Shown here one piece after another: positions 33,746-41,509 of a DNA stretch of 64,000 nt. Source of the DNA: JAXGXJ01 sp040772905 (GTDB lineage Bacteria > Actinomycetota > Thermoleophilia > RBG-16-64-13); NCBI GenBank assembly GCA_040772905.1, contig JAXGXJ010000005.1:356687-420686 (forward strand), in the 5' to 3' direction. Each line of letters starts with the position of its first letter. Position 1 is the first letter of the stretch. Made by a program: the position numbers and the translations under genes. The notes below the pieces were generated by a model, which was given only the letters and a program-made list of their open reading frames with translations, did not search any database and was not told the origin of the DNA.

Positions 33746-35728
33746 CTACTCGGCCGGGGCGGCGGCCTGCTCCACCACCGGCTTGGGAGCCGTGCTGGCG
33801 CGGACGGGCTGCTCGTCCATCATGTCCGGTTTGGTCAGCTTCGAGACCACGTAGATGGCGATGAAGCTCAGCGGGATGGAGATGATTCCCGGGTTCTTCA
33901 GCGGGATGGGAGCATCGGCCGGATTGAGGCCGTAGAGTTCCCACGCCGTGGGCGAGAACAGGATGATGCCGATGGAGACCACGATACCCACCACGATGGA
34001 GGCGACCATGCCCTTGGAGGTGGTGCGTTTCCAGAACAGCATCATGATGATGCAGGGTAGGTTGGCCGAGGCAGCCACAGCGAAGGCCAAGCCCACCAGG
34101 AACGAGACGTTCACACCCTGGAAGGCGATACCCAGGAGGATGGCGATGGCGCCCACGACGAAGGCCGCCGCGCGACCGGCTATGACCTTCTGCTTGTCGT
34201 TCTTGATGAGGCCGCCGAAACGGTCCATGAGGTCGTGAGCCACCGCGCCTGAAGCCGCGATGATGAGGCCGCTCACCGTTCCCAGGACGGTGGCGAAGGC
34301 GATGGCCGAGATCATGGCGAACAGGAAGGTGCCGAACGACTGGGCCAGGAGAGGCGCCGACATGTTGTTGTCCAGCGGGTTGACCGTGGAGTTGGTCATG
34401 GCGCCGAGGCCCAAGAACAGAGTGAGGATGTAGAAGAAACCGATGCCGGCGATGGCGACCACCGTGGACTTACGCGCCGCGCGCTGGCTGGGGACGGTGT
34501 AGTACCTGATGAGGATATGCGGCAGAGCGGCCGTACCCAGGAACAGGCCTATCATGAGCGAGACGAAGTCCAGGCGGTCGGTGAAGGAACCCTCGATCTT
34601 GAACAGCTGACCAGGCCGGCCGACGGTGTCGCCCGGCACAGGGTTCTGATAGAAGACCTGTACAGTGCTGGCTTCGTGCGTGAACTTGGCGGTTTTCCAC
34701 AGCACCACGGTGCTGTCGGGGTCGCTGACCAAGGCCAGATAGGAGAAGGGGTCGAGGGCGCCGGTCTTGGCCTGCGGGTCGCCGTCGATGACGCTCATGT
34801 GCCCCACCAGCCGCAGCTTGTTCTCAGATGATGAGGGAGCGCCGTTGATGAGTTTCTGGCCGTCGGCTGTGGTCACCTGCTCCTGAGTCTCGTGGAGGGT
34901 CACCTTTCCGTCGGCGATGTCGGCTTTCCACCAGGTGGTCGTATCACCCTGCTGGAGTTGGACGAAGGTGACCGTGCTCTTGCCTACCTTCGCCTCGTGC
35001 GTGCCCACCACCCTGTAGGCGGGGTCGTCGGGCGCGATGGTGTCGCCCGTCTGAGTGGCCGTTATGGTCTTGTAGTCGTAGAACGGGACCCGGCCTCCTT
35101 GGTCCGGTTCAGTGGACAGGCCTCGCACACAGAGAGCCACCACGATCACCAAGGCGAAGAGGATCAACAGAGAGCCCTTGATGAACTGCACGTACGTGGT
35201 GGAGGTCATGCCGGCGGTGGCCACGATGGTGATCACGATGGCGCCCACCAGCACCACGCCCACCCAATGGGGGAAGCCCAGCAGCGGCTCGATGAGCACG
35301 CCGGCACCCACCATCTGGGGGATGAGGTAGAAGATGGAGACGATCAGCGTAGCCAGGGCGGCGAACAGCTTGATGCTGCGTTTGTTGAACTTCGCGTCCA
35401 GTGCGTCGGTGAAGGTGTAGCGTCCCAGACGACGCATGGGTTCCGCCACTACGAACAGGGCTACCACCCAGCCGGCCAGATAGCCGATGGAGTAGAGGAA
35501 GCCGTCGTACCCGGCAGTGGCGATCATGCCGCAGATGCCCAGGAAGGACGCGGCCGAGAGATAGTCTCCTGCGAAGGCGATACCGTTCACTCCCCAATGG
35601 ATGCGTCCACCGGCGGCGTAGTAGCCACTGGCGGAGCGGGAACGGCGGGCGCTGTAGAAGGAGACGAAGAGGACGAGGGCGACGATTACGACGAAGATGA
35701 TGACGGCGAGCGACTTGACTTCTCCCAT
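33746..35728 (-). CDS. actP: Cation/acetate symporter, sodium:solute symporter family, with large extracytoplasmic insertion
   Basis: A 660-residue SSS-family permease with about 13 helices and the ActP-like motifs GVNGIAFAGDYLSAASFLGICG, shown here split as GVNGIAFAGDYLSAASF and LGICG. Others are MGVGVL-type loop VGAGVLIEPLLGFP, TTYVQFIKGS and ALPHILIRYYTVPS. Between TYVQFIKGS... and ...ALPHIL it carries roughly 170 hydrophilic residues (from RGLSTEPDQGG to KIEGSFTDRL) absent from the 549-residue E. coli ActP. The insert is rich in Thr, Asp and Val and looks like a folded beta domain outside the cell. One base separates its ATG from the DUF485 stop, so the two are cotranscribed. Confidence 0.9.
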   Translation of the reverse strand: MGEVKSLAVIIFVVIVALVLFVSFYSARRSRSASGYYAAGGRIHWGVNGIAFAGDYLSAASFLGICGMIATAGYDGFLYSIGYLAGWVVALFVVAEPMRRLGRYTFTDALDAKFNKRSIKLFAALATLIVSIFYLIPQMVGAGVLIEPLLGFPHWVGVVLVGAIVITIVATAGMTSTTYVQFIKGSLLILFALVIVVALCVRGLSTEPDQGGRVPFYDYKTITATQTGDTIAPDDPAYRVVGTHEAKVGKSTVTFVQLQQGDTTTWWKADIADGKVTLHETQEQVTTADGQKLINGAPSSSENKLRLVGHMSVIDGDPQAKTGALDPFSYLALVSDPDSTVVLWKTAKFTHEASTVQVFYQNPVPGDTVGRPGQLFKIEGSFTDRLDFVSLMIGLFLGTAALPHILIRYYTVPSQRAARKSTVVAIAGIGFFYILTLFLGLGAMTNSTVNPLDNNMSAPLLAQSFGTFLFAMISAIAFATVLGTVSGLIIAASGAVAHDLMDRFGGLIKNDKQKVIAGRAAAFVVGAIAILLGIAFQGVNVSFLVGLAFAVAASANLPCIIMMLFWKRTTSKGMVASIVVGIVVSIGIILFSPTAWELYGLNPADAPIPLKNPGIISIPLSFIAIYVVSKLTKPDMMDEQPVRASTAPKPVVEQAAAPAE

Positions 35729-35729
35729 G

Positions 35730-36014
35730 TCAGGCCTTCCTCTCGCCTTCGAACGTCCGCTCGTGCCGCGTACAGGCCACGTTGTAGATGATGGCCAATA
35801 TGAACGCGATCGCGATCAGGGCGAAACCGTAGACGATGGCCAGATTGAGTCCGGCGAGCACGATTGTGCCCATGGCCTTCGGCCACGCTACGTTGATCAC
35901 GATGAAGACCACGTAGATGACGCCGTAAACCAGGAGCATCTGCAGCCCCAGACGTCGCTTGAATGCAGCAGCCTCGTCCAGGCCGTGCTCTTGGTGTGCA
36001 GGCTCGTGGAGCAT
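35730..36014 (-). CDS. DUF485 membrane protein, ActP partner
   Basis: A 94-residue protein with two helices (LLVYGVIYVVFIVINVAW and IVYGFALIAIAFILAIIY) and a C-terminal charged end, typical of DUF485/YjcH proteins that precede actP. Two ATGs are in frame. The second (MLHEPAHQ) lies six bases from AGGGGGG and is preferred; the first touches the ribosome site. Probably an accessory subunit of the symporter, exact role unknown. Confidence 0.9.
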   Translation of the reverse strand: MLHEPAHQEHGLDEAAAFKRRLGLQMLLVYGVIYVVFIVINVAWPKAMGTIVLAGLNLAIVYGFALIAIAFILAIIYNVACTRHERTFEGERKA

Positions 36015-36213
36015 GCGCATCCCCCCTGATCTCGTTGTGACGGCCGCTCAGAGGACCGTCGATCTGTCGGTCCCGCTTCCCCAACGAAGCGGCTGGAGCC
36101 AATTGTGGTGGCAGGGCGCTGTGAATGTCAAGAGTCGAAGGCACGCGAGCGGTTCGGCAGAATCACAGCGCTACGCGCCCCGGCGCACATGAGAGGCCAC
36201 GACCGCACTGGGG

Positions 36214-36226
36214 TAGAATCTGGCGA
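36214..36226 (+). promoter_or_regulatory. Probable leaderless promoter of rlmH
   Basis: TAGAAT at 36214-36219 is followed after six bases by the rlmH ATG at 36226, and no Shine-Dalgarno is present. This TANNNT-N6-ATG spacing is that of leaderless transcripts, common in Actinobacteria. Confidence 0.55.
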
Positions 36227-36687
36227 TGCGTGCGACGTTCATCTGTGTGGGCAGACTCAGCAAGGAGTATCTGGCCGTCTGGCGGCACTACGAGAAGCTG
36301 TGCCGGCCGTACTTCAGCATCGAGGTCTATGAGGTGGCTGAGACCCCGTTGTCTGTGGGGGAGCAGCAGGCCAAGAAACGTGACGCCGAGGCGCTCATGG
36401 CGTTGTTCCGTCCCGGGGCGTTCGCGGTGGCTTTGGATGCCCGCGGCTCTCGGTACTCATCGGAGGAGTGGAGTGCCTTCCTGGCCGATAAGAAGCTGCA
36501 CGGACGTAATCACTTCCAGTTTATACTGGGTGGGGCCGCGGGACTGGACGAGCGCCTCCTTTCGGCGTGTGACAACAGGTGGTCGCTCTCGAGCCTGACC
36601 TTCCCGCATCAGATGGCGCGCTGCATCGCTCTGGAGCAGCTGTACAGGGCGATGCGTATCGAGCGAGGCGAGCCGTATCATCACTGA
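36226..36687 (+). CDS. rlmH: 23S rRNA (pseudouridine1915-N3)-methyltransferase
   Basis: SPOUT-class SAM methyltransferase acting on helix 69 of the large subunit in assembled 70S ribosomes. The 153-residue protein has the expected length and motifs: LDARGSRYSSEEWSAFL, FILGGAAGLDERLL with the SAM-binding knot, and the terminal HQMARCIALEQLYRAMRI closing on GEPYHH. It appears to be expressed from a leaderless mRNA. Confidence 0.95.
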   Translation: MRATFICVGRLSKEYLAVWRHYEKLCRPYFSIEVYEVAETPLSVGEQQAKKRDAEALMALFRPGAFAVALDARGSRYSSEEWSAFLADKKLHGRNHFQFILGGAAGLDERLLSACDNRWSLSSLTFPHQMARCIALEQLYRAMRIERGEPYHH

Positions 36688-36801
36688 GGCGTGGGGTCGT
36701 GGCTGATCCGTGCGGACCGTGATGTCGTGCGCTGGGCGAATGACAAGAGTCGGTACGCATGAGTGGACCGGCGGAGACCAGGGGAGAGGCTGAGGACGGG
36801 G

Positions 36802-37833
36802 ATGCGCAAGGAATCGAGGAGCGGCTTCTTCGTCCTAGCCGCCTTCGCGGTCGCCGTGGTCGTGGGAACGGCGGGTTACATGCTCATCGAGGGTTGGGAT
36901 CTCCTCGATGCCGTCTATATGACCATCACGACCATCTTCACCGTGGGCTTCGGCGAAGTGCATCCCATGTCCACGGCCGGCGAGGTGTTCACCCTTGTGC
37001 TCATCGTGGGCGGTGTGGGGGTGATCTTCTACGGCATCGGGGTGATGGCTGAGTTCATCATCGGTGAGCAACTCAAAGGTCTGTTTCGAGGAAGGGCGGT
37101 GAGAAGGCGGGTGCAGGCACTCCAGGGACATCACATCATCTGCGGCTACGGCCGCGTGGGCGAGGCGATCGCTCGCCAGTTCGTCTCCCATAAGGCGGCG
37201 TTCGTGGTGATCGACAACGATCCTGAAGCGCTCGAACGCGCGCACCAGTCCGGTTGCTTGGCTGTGGCCGGTGACGCGACCTCCGACGAGGTCCTGGAGG
37301 CCGCGGGCATCCGGGTGGCGGAGGGCTTGGTGGCTGCGCTCGGTTCTGACGCGGGCAACATCTTCGTCTCCCTGTCGGCACGCGTGCTCAACCCGCGCCT
37401 TCTCATTGTCGCCAGGGCCGGCTCAGACGACACTGTGAGCAAGCTGCGGCGGGCCGGCGCCGATCACGTGGTCACTCCCTACGGCATAGGAGGCAAGCGC
37501 ATGGCCACGCTGCTGCTGAAGCCTCTGGTGAGCGACTACATAGAGGTGGTGACAGGCGGCGGCGAGTTGGAGTTCGTGGTGGAGGAGTTGGGGCTGGAAC
37601 CGGGATGCTGCGGCGTGGGACGGTCCATCCGCGATCTCGATGTGCGCAATCAGACCGGGGCCACCATCCTCGCGGTGCGACGGGCTGAATCGGGTCAGTT
37701 CGAGACCAACCCTTCGCCGGGCCTTATGCTGCAGCCCAACGACAGGATCATCGCCATCGGTACAAAGGACGAGATCCGCGGGTTGGAGACGCTCTTGCGC
37801 GCGCCCGCCGACCTCGGCTCAGAAAGAGAGTGA
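36802..37833 (+). CDS. Two-TM potassium channel with RCK (TrkA-N/TrkA-C) gating domains
   Basis: MthK-like channel subunit of 343 residues. TM1 (FFVLAAFAVAVVVGTAGYML), pore loop with filter TVGFGE in place of the canonical TVGYGD, TM2 (FTLVLIVGGVGVIFYGIGVM), then a TrkA-N Rossmann domain (HIICGYGRVGEAIA, DNDPEALE, GDATSDEVL) and a TrkA-C domain from about 255. Start at the ATG of MRKESRSG, with GAGGACGGGG before it. The Phe-Glu variant filter occurs in some prokaryotic channels and may shift conductance. Stop is adjacent to the argS GTG. Confidence 0.88.
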   Translation: MRKESRSGFFVLAAFAVAVVVGTAGYMLIEGWDLLDAVYMTITTIFTVGFGEVHPMSTAGEVFTLVLIVGGVGVIFYGIGVMAEFIIGEQLKGLFRGRAVRRRVQALQGHHIICGYGRVGEAIARQFVSHKAAFVVIDNDPEALERAHQSGCLAVAGDATSDEVLEAAGIRVAEGLVAALGSDAGNIFVSLSARVLNPRLLIVARAGSDDTVSKLRRAGADHVVTPYGIGGKRMATLLLKPLVSDYIEVVTGGGELEFVVEELGLEPGCCGVGRSIRDLDVRNQTGATILAVRRAESGQFETNPSPGLMLQPNDRIIAIGTKDEIRGLETLLRAPADLGSERE

Positions 37834-39663
37834 GTGCCTGTGCTTGTAGAGAGAGTACGTAAGACCATCGCTGACTGGGCTGCGGCGGAGGGTTGGGACG
37901 ACCTGCCCGTCTGCGAGCTGGAGCGCCCCGCCCAGGAAGCCCACGGCGACTACGCCACCCCCTTCTGCATGCAGATGGCGAAAGCGGCGCGTCAGCCTCC
38001 TCGCGCGCTGGCTGAGCGCCTGCGCGAGCGCTTGCTGGCGGATCCCGATCTGGCGCAACTAGTGGAGAAGATCGACATCGCCGGGCCCGGCTTCATCAAC
38101 TTCACCCTCAGCGGGCAGGCGTTCAGCCGCGCCATGGAGCAACTGCTTGCTGAAGGCGAGCGTATCGGTGCCGGAGCTGCCAAAGATCATCCTCGCATCA
38201 ATCTGGAATTCGTGAGCGTCAACCCCAACGGGCCTCTGCACGTGGGCCATGGCCGTTACGCCGCCTACGGTGACGCCCTGTGCCGGCTGCTGAGGTTCAG
38301 CGGACACGACGTGGCCACCGAGTTCTACATAAACGACTTCGGCCGGCAGATGGACCGGTTCGGCCGCAGCGTAGCCGCCCGGTATTCGCAGTCGTACGGC
38401 GTCGAGCTGCCGGTGCCCGAAGACGGCTACCAAGGCGACTACGTCAAAGACGTCGCGGCCGTGGTGCGCCAGGAGGCGGGGGACCGCTGGGTCGCGGCGC
38501 TCACGATCGCCGCCGAGGCCGTACAGGCGGTTGCGACCGCCGCGGCGGAGGGCGACGCGGTGCCCGCCGAAGGGACGGAGGGCCTGGTCGACGCCGTGCC
38601 CGTGGAAGATCAGGAGGACGAGGCCGGCGACGAACAGGAGGCCGCCGGAGGCGCCGAGTGGCCGGCCGATCCGGCGGTGCGTGAAGCCATCGCCTTCTTC
38701 CGGGCCCGTGGGTGTGAGCTCATGCTCGAAGCGATGCGCACCGAGTTGCGCGACTTTGGGGTGGAGTTCGACATCTGGTTCAGCGAGACCACCCTTCATG
38801 TGGGCGGCAGGCTGCAGGCGGTCATCGACAGACTGCTGGCCAGCGGTGAGGCCTTCCGCGAGGGAGACGCCGTATGGCTGCGCACCACCAGCCGCGGCGA
38901 CGACAAGGACCGCGTGCTCATCCGCAGCAACGGACAGCCCACGTATTTCGCCGCCGATATCGCCTACCACGAAGACAAACTCGAGCGTGGCTTCGGCCAT
39001 CTGATCAACATCTGGGGCGCCGATCATCACGGCTACGTGCCACGGATGAAAGCTGCGGTGGAGATACTCGCCGGCCGTCCTGGCGTGCTTGAGGTGATCA
39101 TCGGGCAGCTGGTGAACCTGCTGGAAGAGGGAGAACTGCGGCAGATGTCCACCCGCCGGGGCGAGATGGTGACCCTGGCCGAACTCATCGAGGCCATCGG
39201 GGTGGACGCGGCCCGCTTCTTCCTGGTCATGCGTTCGCAGGATCAGACCCTCGACCTGGACATCGCCCTGGCTCGGCAGCAGTCGCAGGAGAACCCGGTG
39301 TACTACGTGCAATACGCTCACGCGCGTATCGCCAGCATCCTCCGCAACGTTCCCGCAGACCTGGTTGCGTCCGTGGGCTCCGGTGCTGAGGTGTTCGCCT
39401 CGCCCTACGAGAAGGCGCTCATCAAACGTCTGGAGAGCTTCTCCTCGGTGGTGCAGGATGCAGCGGCCAGGCGGGCGCCGCATCGTGTCGCCGCCTACGC
39501 TCAGGAACTCGCCGCCGACTTCCACGTGTTCTATAAGCATTGTCGGGTGCTCGGTGTCGAGCCGGAACTCGCATCGTCCCGCTTGGCCCTGTGCCAGGTG
39601 ACCAAGCGCGTGATCGCGCGTTGCCTGGACCTGCTGGGTGTGAGCGCGCCCGAGAGCATGTAG
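37834..39663 (+). CDS. argS: Arginyl-tRNA synthetase
   Basis: Class I synthetase of 609 residues charging tRNA-Arg. N-terminal Add-1 domain, HIGH-type motif NPNGPLHVGHGRY, the SADIAYH-like ADIAYHEDKLE, the KMSK-position RQMSTRRGE, and a DALR anticodon domain at the end. Between the HIGH region and the rest of the catalytic domain (about residues 215-285) there is an acidic, Ala/Glu-rich low-complexity insertion. GTG start directly after the channel stop. Marks the start of the actinobacterial argS-lysA-hom-thrC-rho order, here interrupted by mutM, a tRNA and hpt. Confidence 0.95.
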   Translation: MPVLVERVRKTIADWAAAEGWDDLPVCELERPAQEAHGDYATPFCMQMAKAARQPPRALAERLRERLLADPDLAQLVEKIDIAGPGFINFTLSGQAFSRAMEQLLAEGERIGAGAAKDHPRINLEFVSVNPNGPLHVGHGRYAAYGDALCRLLRFSGHDVATEFYINDFGRQMDRFGRSVAARYSQSYGVELPVPEDGYQGDYVKDVAAVVRQEAGDRWVAALTIAAEAVQAVATAAAEGDAVPAEGTEGLVDAVPVEDQEDEAGDEQEAAGGAEWPADPAVREAIAFFRARGCELMLEAMRTELRDFGVEFDIWFSETTLHVGGRLQAVIDRLLASGEAFREGDAVWLRTTSRGDDKDRVLIRSNGQPTYFAADIAYHEDKLERGFGHLINIWGADHHGYVPRMKAAVEILAGRPGVLEVIIGQLVNLLEEGELRQMSTRRGEMVTLAELIEAIGVDAARFFLVMRSQDQTLDLDIALARQQSQENPVYYVQYAHARIASILRNVPADLVASVGSGAEVFASPYEKALIKRLESFSSVVQDAAARRAPHRVAAYAQELAADFHVFYKHCRVLGVEPELASSRLALCQVTKRVIARCLDLLGVSAPESM

Positions 39664-39676
39664 GAGCGCTCAGCCG

Positions 39677-40567
39677 GTGCCGGAACTGCCCGAGGTCGAG
39701 ACCGTCAGGCGGCAGATGGCGCCCGTGCTCACGGGCGCCACGTTCGAAGCGGTGCTGCAGGTGGAGCCTTTCATGCTGCGCGATTGCAGCGCGGACGAGG
39801 TGCGCCGCCTACTGCCCGGTGCCGGGGTGGCGGACATCACGCGTCTGGGCAAGTTCATAGTGGTGCGCCTGGAGGGTGACGGAAGACTGTACCTCACTCT
39901 GCATCTGGGAATGACCGGACAGATCCTGCTCTTGCCGACCCCGGGCAGGGCCGAAGGCCTGCCCGCAGCGGCCGCGGTGGGGCGGGCTGACGATGGAGAA
40001 GGTCGCCGCCATGCGCACACCCGTTTCATGTTCCGTCTGCGCTCATGTGACGGTGTCTCGGTCCTGCTGGAGTTCCGCGACGCACGCAAGTTTGGGCGGC
40101 TGCATCTCACCACCGGTGGTCCGGCTCCTCGGCTCTTTGGTCTGGGACCTGACGCCTGGCAGGGTGAGTGGGACGTGGACCACCTGGCCGCACGCCTGGC
40201 CGGCCGCCGCGTCCCTCTCAAGGCGTTCCTTTTGGACCAGCGCCACCTGGCCGGCATCGGCAACATCTACGCGGACGAGATCCTGTGGTGGACGGGGCTC
40301 AGCCCGTTGCGCCAGGCGGGCACGCTCGATGCGGAGGAGGTCGACCGCCTTGCTGGAGAGATCCGTCTACGGCTGGGCGAAGGAGTGAGACGCCTGGGCT
40401 GCACGCTGTCCGATTTCGTCGACACTGAGGGCAGACCGGGGACCTTCCAAGAGCGCTTGGAGGCATACGGACGTCAAGGGGAGACGTGCAGCCGCTGCGG
40501 AGAGACCCTGAAGCGCGTGGTGATAGCGGGGAGAGGGACGGCCTACTGCCCTGGTTGCCAGCGCTGA
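39677..40567 (+). CDS. mutM: Formamidopyrimidine-DNA glycosylase
   Basis: Base-excision glycosylase/AP lyase removing 8-oxoguanine and Fapy lesions. GTG start gives the mature PELPEVETVRR N-terminus with catalytic Pro and Glu. Later motifs are HLGMTGQ, the H2TH region DQRHLAGIGNIYADEIL and the zinc finger CSRCGETLKR...YCPGCQR. Length 296 is normal. A near 40-residue Gly/Ala/Arg-rich loop after HLGMTGQILLLP is somewhat longer than in E. coli Fpg. It follows argS by 13 bases. Confidence 0.95.
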   Translation: MPELPEVETVRRQMAPVLTGATFEAVLQVEPFMLRDCSADEVRRLLPGAGVADITRLGKFIVVRLEGDGRLYLTLHLGMTGQILLLPTPGRAEGLPAAAAVGRADDGEGRRHAHTRFMFRLRSCDGVSVLLEFRDARKFGRLHLTTGGPAPRLFGLGPDAWQGEWDVDHLAARLAGRRVPLKAFLLDQRHLAGIGNIYADEILWWTGLSPLRQAGTLDAEEVDRLAGEIRLRLGEGVRRLGCTLSDFVDTEGRPGTFQERLEAYGRQGETCSRCGETLKRVVIAGRGTAYCPGCQR

Positions 40568-40574
40568 CGATGCT

Positions 40575-40594
40575 GCGCCGACCCGGGTCGGCGC
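40575..40594. terminator. Palindromic 20-mer after mutM
   Basis: GCGCCGACCC followed directly by its reverse complement, eight bases beyond the mutM stop. It would form a stem with a minimal loop. No T-run follows, so terminator function is tentative. Confidence 0.5.
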
Positions 40595-40977
40595 GGATGT
40601 GGGTTGCGCGAATGGCGGCGGCACGCGAGAGGAGAAGGGAAAGAAGGAGTCCCGAGTGCACTCGCTTTTCGCCTGTCAACGGCTCCCACTTCGCGCCCGC
40701 TTCGCTGTACTTCGCGGCCATTTGCCTCCGCGTTTCCTCTGCGGGCCCCTTTGTGAGCTCCTCGGACGATGCGTCTGAACTCTCGGGACTCTGGTATGTA
40801 TTGTACTCGCGCCACGACCCGAGTCAAGCCTTTCCACAGGGCCTCGGGGACGGAAAACAGCGGACACAGCGGCGGACGTGGGCGGACGCGCTTCCGCCCG
40901 CAGCGTACACCCTCTTCAGGGGTGCGGCTGGGGGTGATGTGATAGCATAACGGCCGCACCGGTCCGCCGGTCGGTGA
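40595..40977. other. Non-coding stretch, no supported gene
   Basis: About 380 bases with lower GC and codon bias unlike its surroundings. It includes short near-repeats of GCGGAC around 40859-40890. On the minus strand a plausible-looking peptide (ASSEELTKGPAEETRRQ, then MAAKYSEAGAKWEP) can be read around 40620-40780, but it has no convincing start or family match and may be a gene remnant. The last 60 bases should hold the promoter of the tRNA gene; GATAGCATAAC near 40941 is the only AT-rich candidate. Confidence 0.4.
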
Positions 40978-41050
<73 letters not shown>

Positions 41051-41203
41051 CCTTCCTTGGCCCGCGTCTCTTCCGACGCCGTCCTGATGCATCCTGACCC
41101 GCGCAGGTGTCGCCTCGTCCGTGGGTCGCTTGTGTGCGCGATCGCTTGTGACCTCGCCGGGCCCGGGGGTAGGATTGGGGGAGCCAAAGGGAGGAGGTCG
41201 TTC

Positions 41204-41509
41204 GTGACAGCAGAGATGGCGGGATCCGAGCGGGACTTGATGGGAGAACAGACGCGCATCCTCAACCGGCTTGCGCGCATCGAAGGCCAGGTCCGCGGGA
41301 TCCAGCGGATGATCGAGGAGGGCAAGAGTTGCGAGCAGACCCTCACGCAACTCGCAGCAATCCGCTCAGCCCTCGATCAGGTGGGGGTCCATCTCATCAG
41401 CACCCGCATGCGTGACTGCCTGCAGAGCGAGATAGACGACCAGGTCGATCCCGCGGTCATGGAAAAGGCGTTCGAGGTCTTCTTTAAGTACGTGCAGTGC
41501 CTCAAGTAG
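41204..41509 (+). CDS. CsoR/CstR-family repressor, His ligand replaced
   Basis: An all-helical DUF156 repressor of 101 residues. Conserved NRLARIEGQVRGIQRMIEEGKSC then AAIRSAL and the second Cys in STRMRDCL. In copper-sensing CsoR the ligands are Cys-His-Cys with His four residues before the second Cys; here that position is Arg. The pair-of-Cys pattern and the EEGKxC context resemble CstR, the persulfide sensor, more than CsoR. GTG start six bases after GGGAGGAGG. No cop, cst or sulfurtransferase gene is adjacent, so the regulated target is unknown. Its 3' end overlaps the convergent hydrolase by 8 bases. Confidence 0.82.
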   Translation: MTAEMAGSERDLMGEQTRILNRLARIEGQVRGIQRMIEEGKSCEQTLTQLAAIRSALDQVGVHLISTRMRDCLQSEIDDQVDPAVMEKAFEVFFKYVQCLK

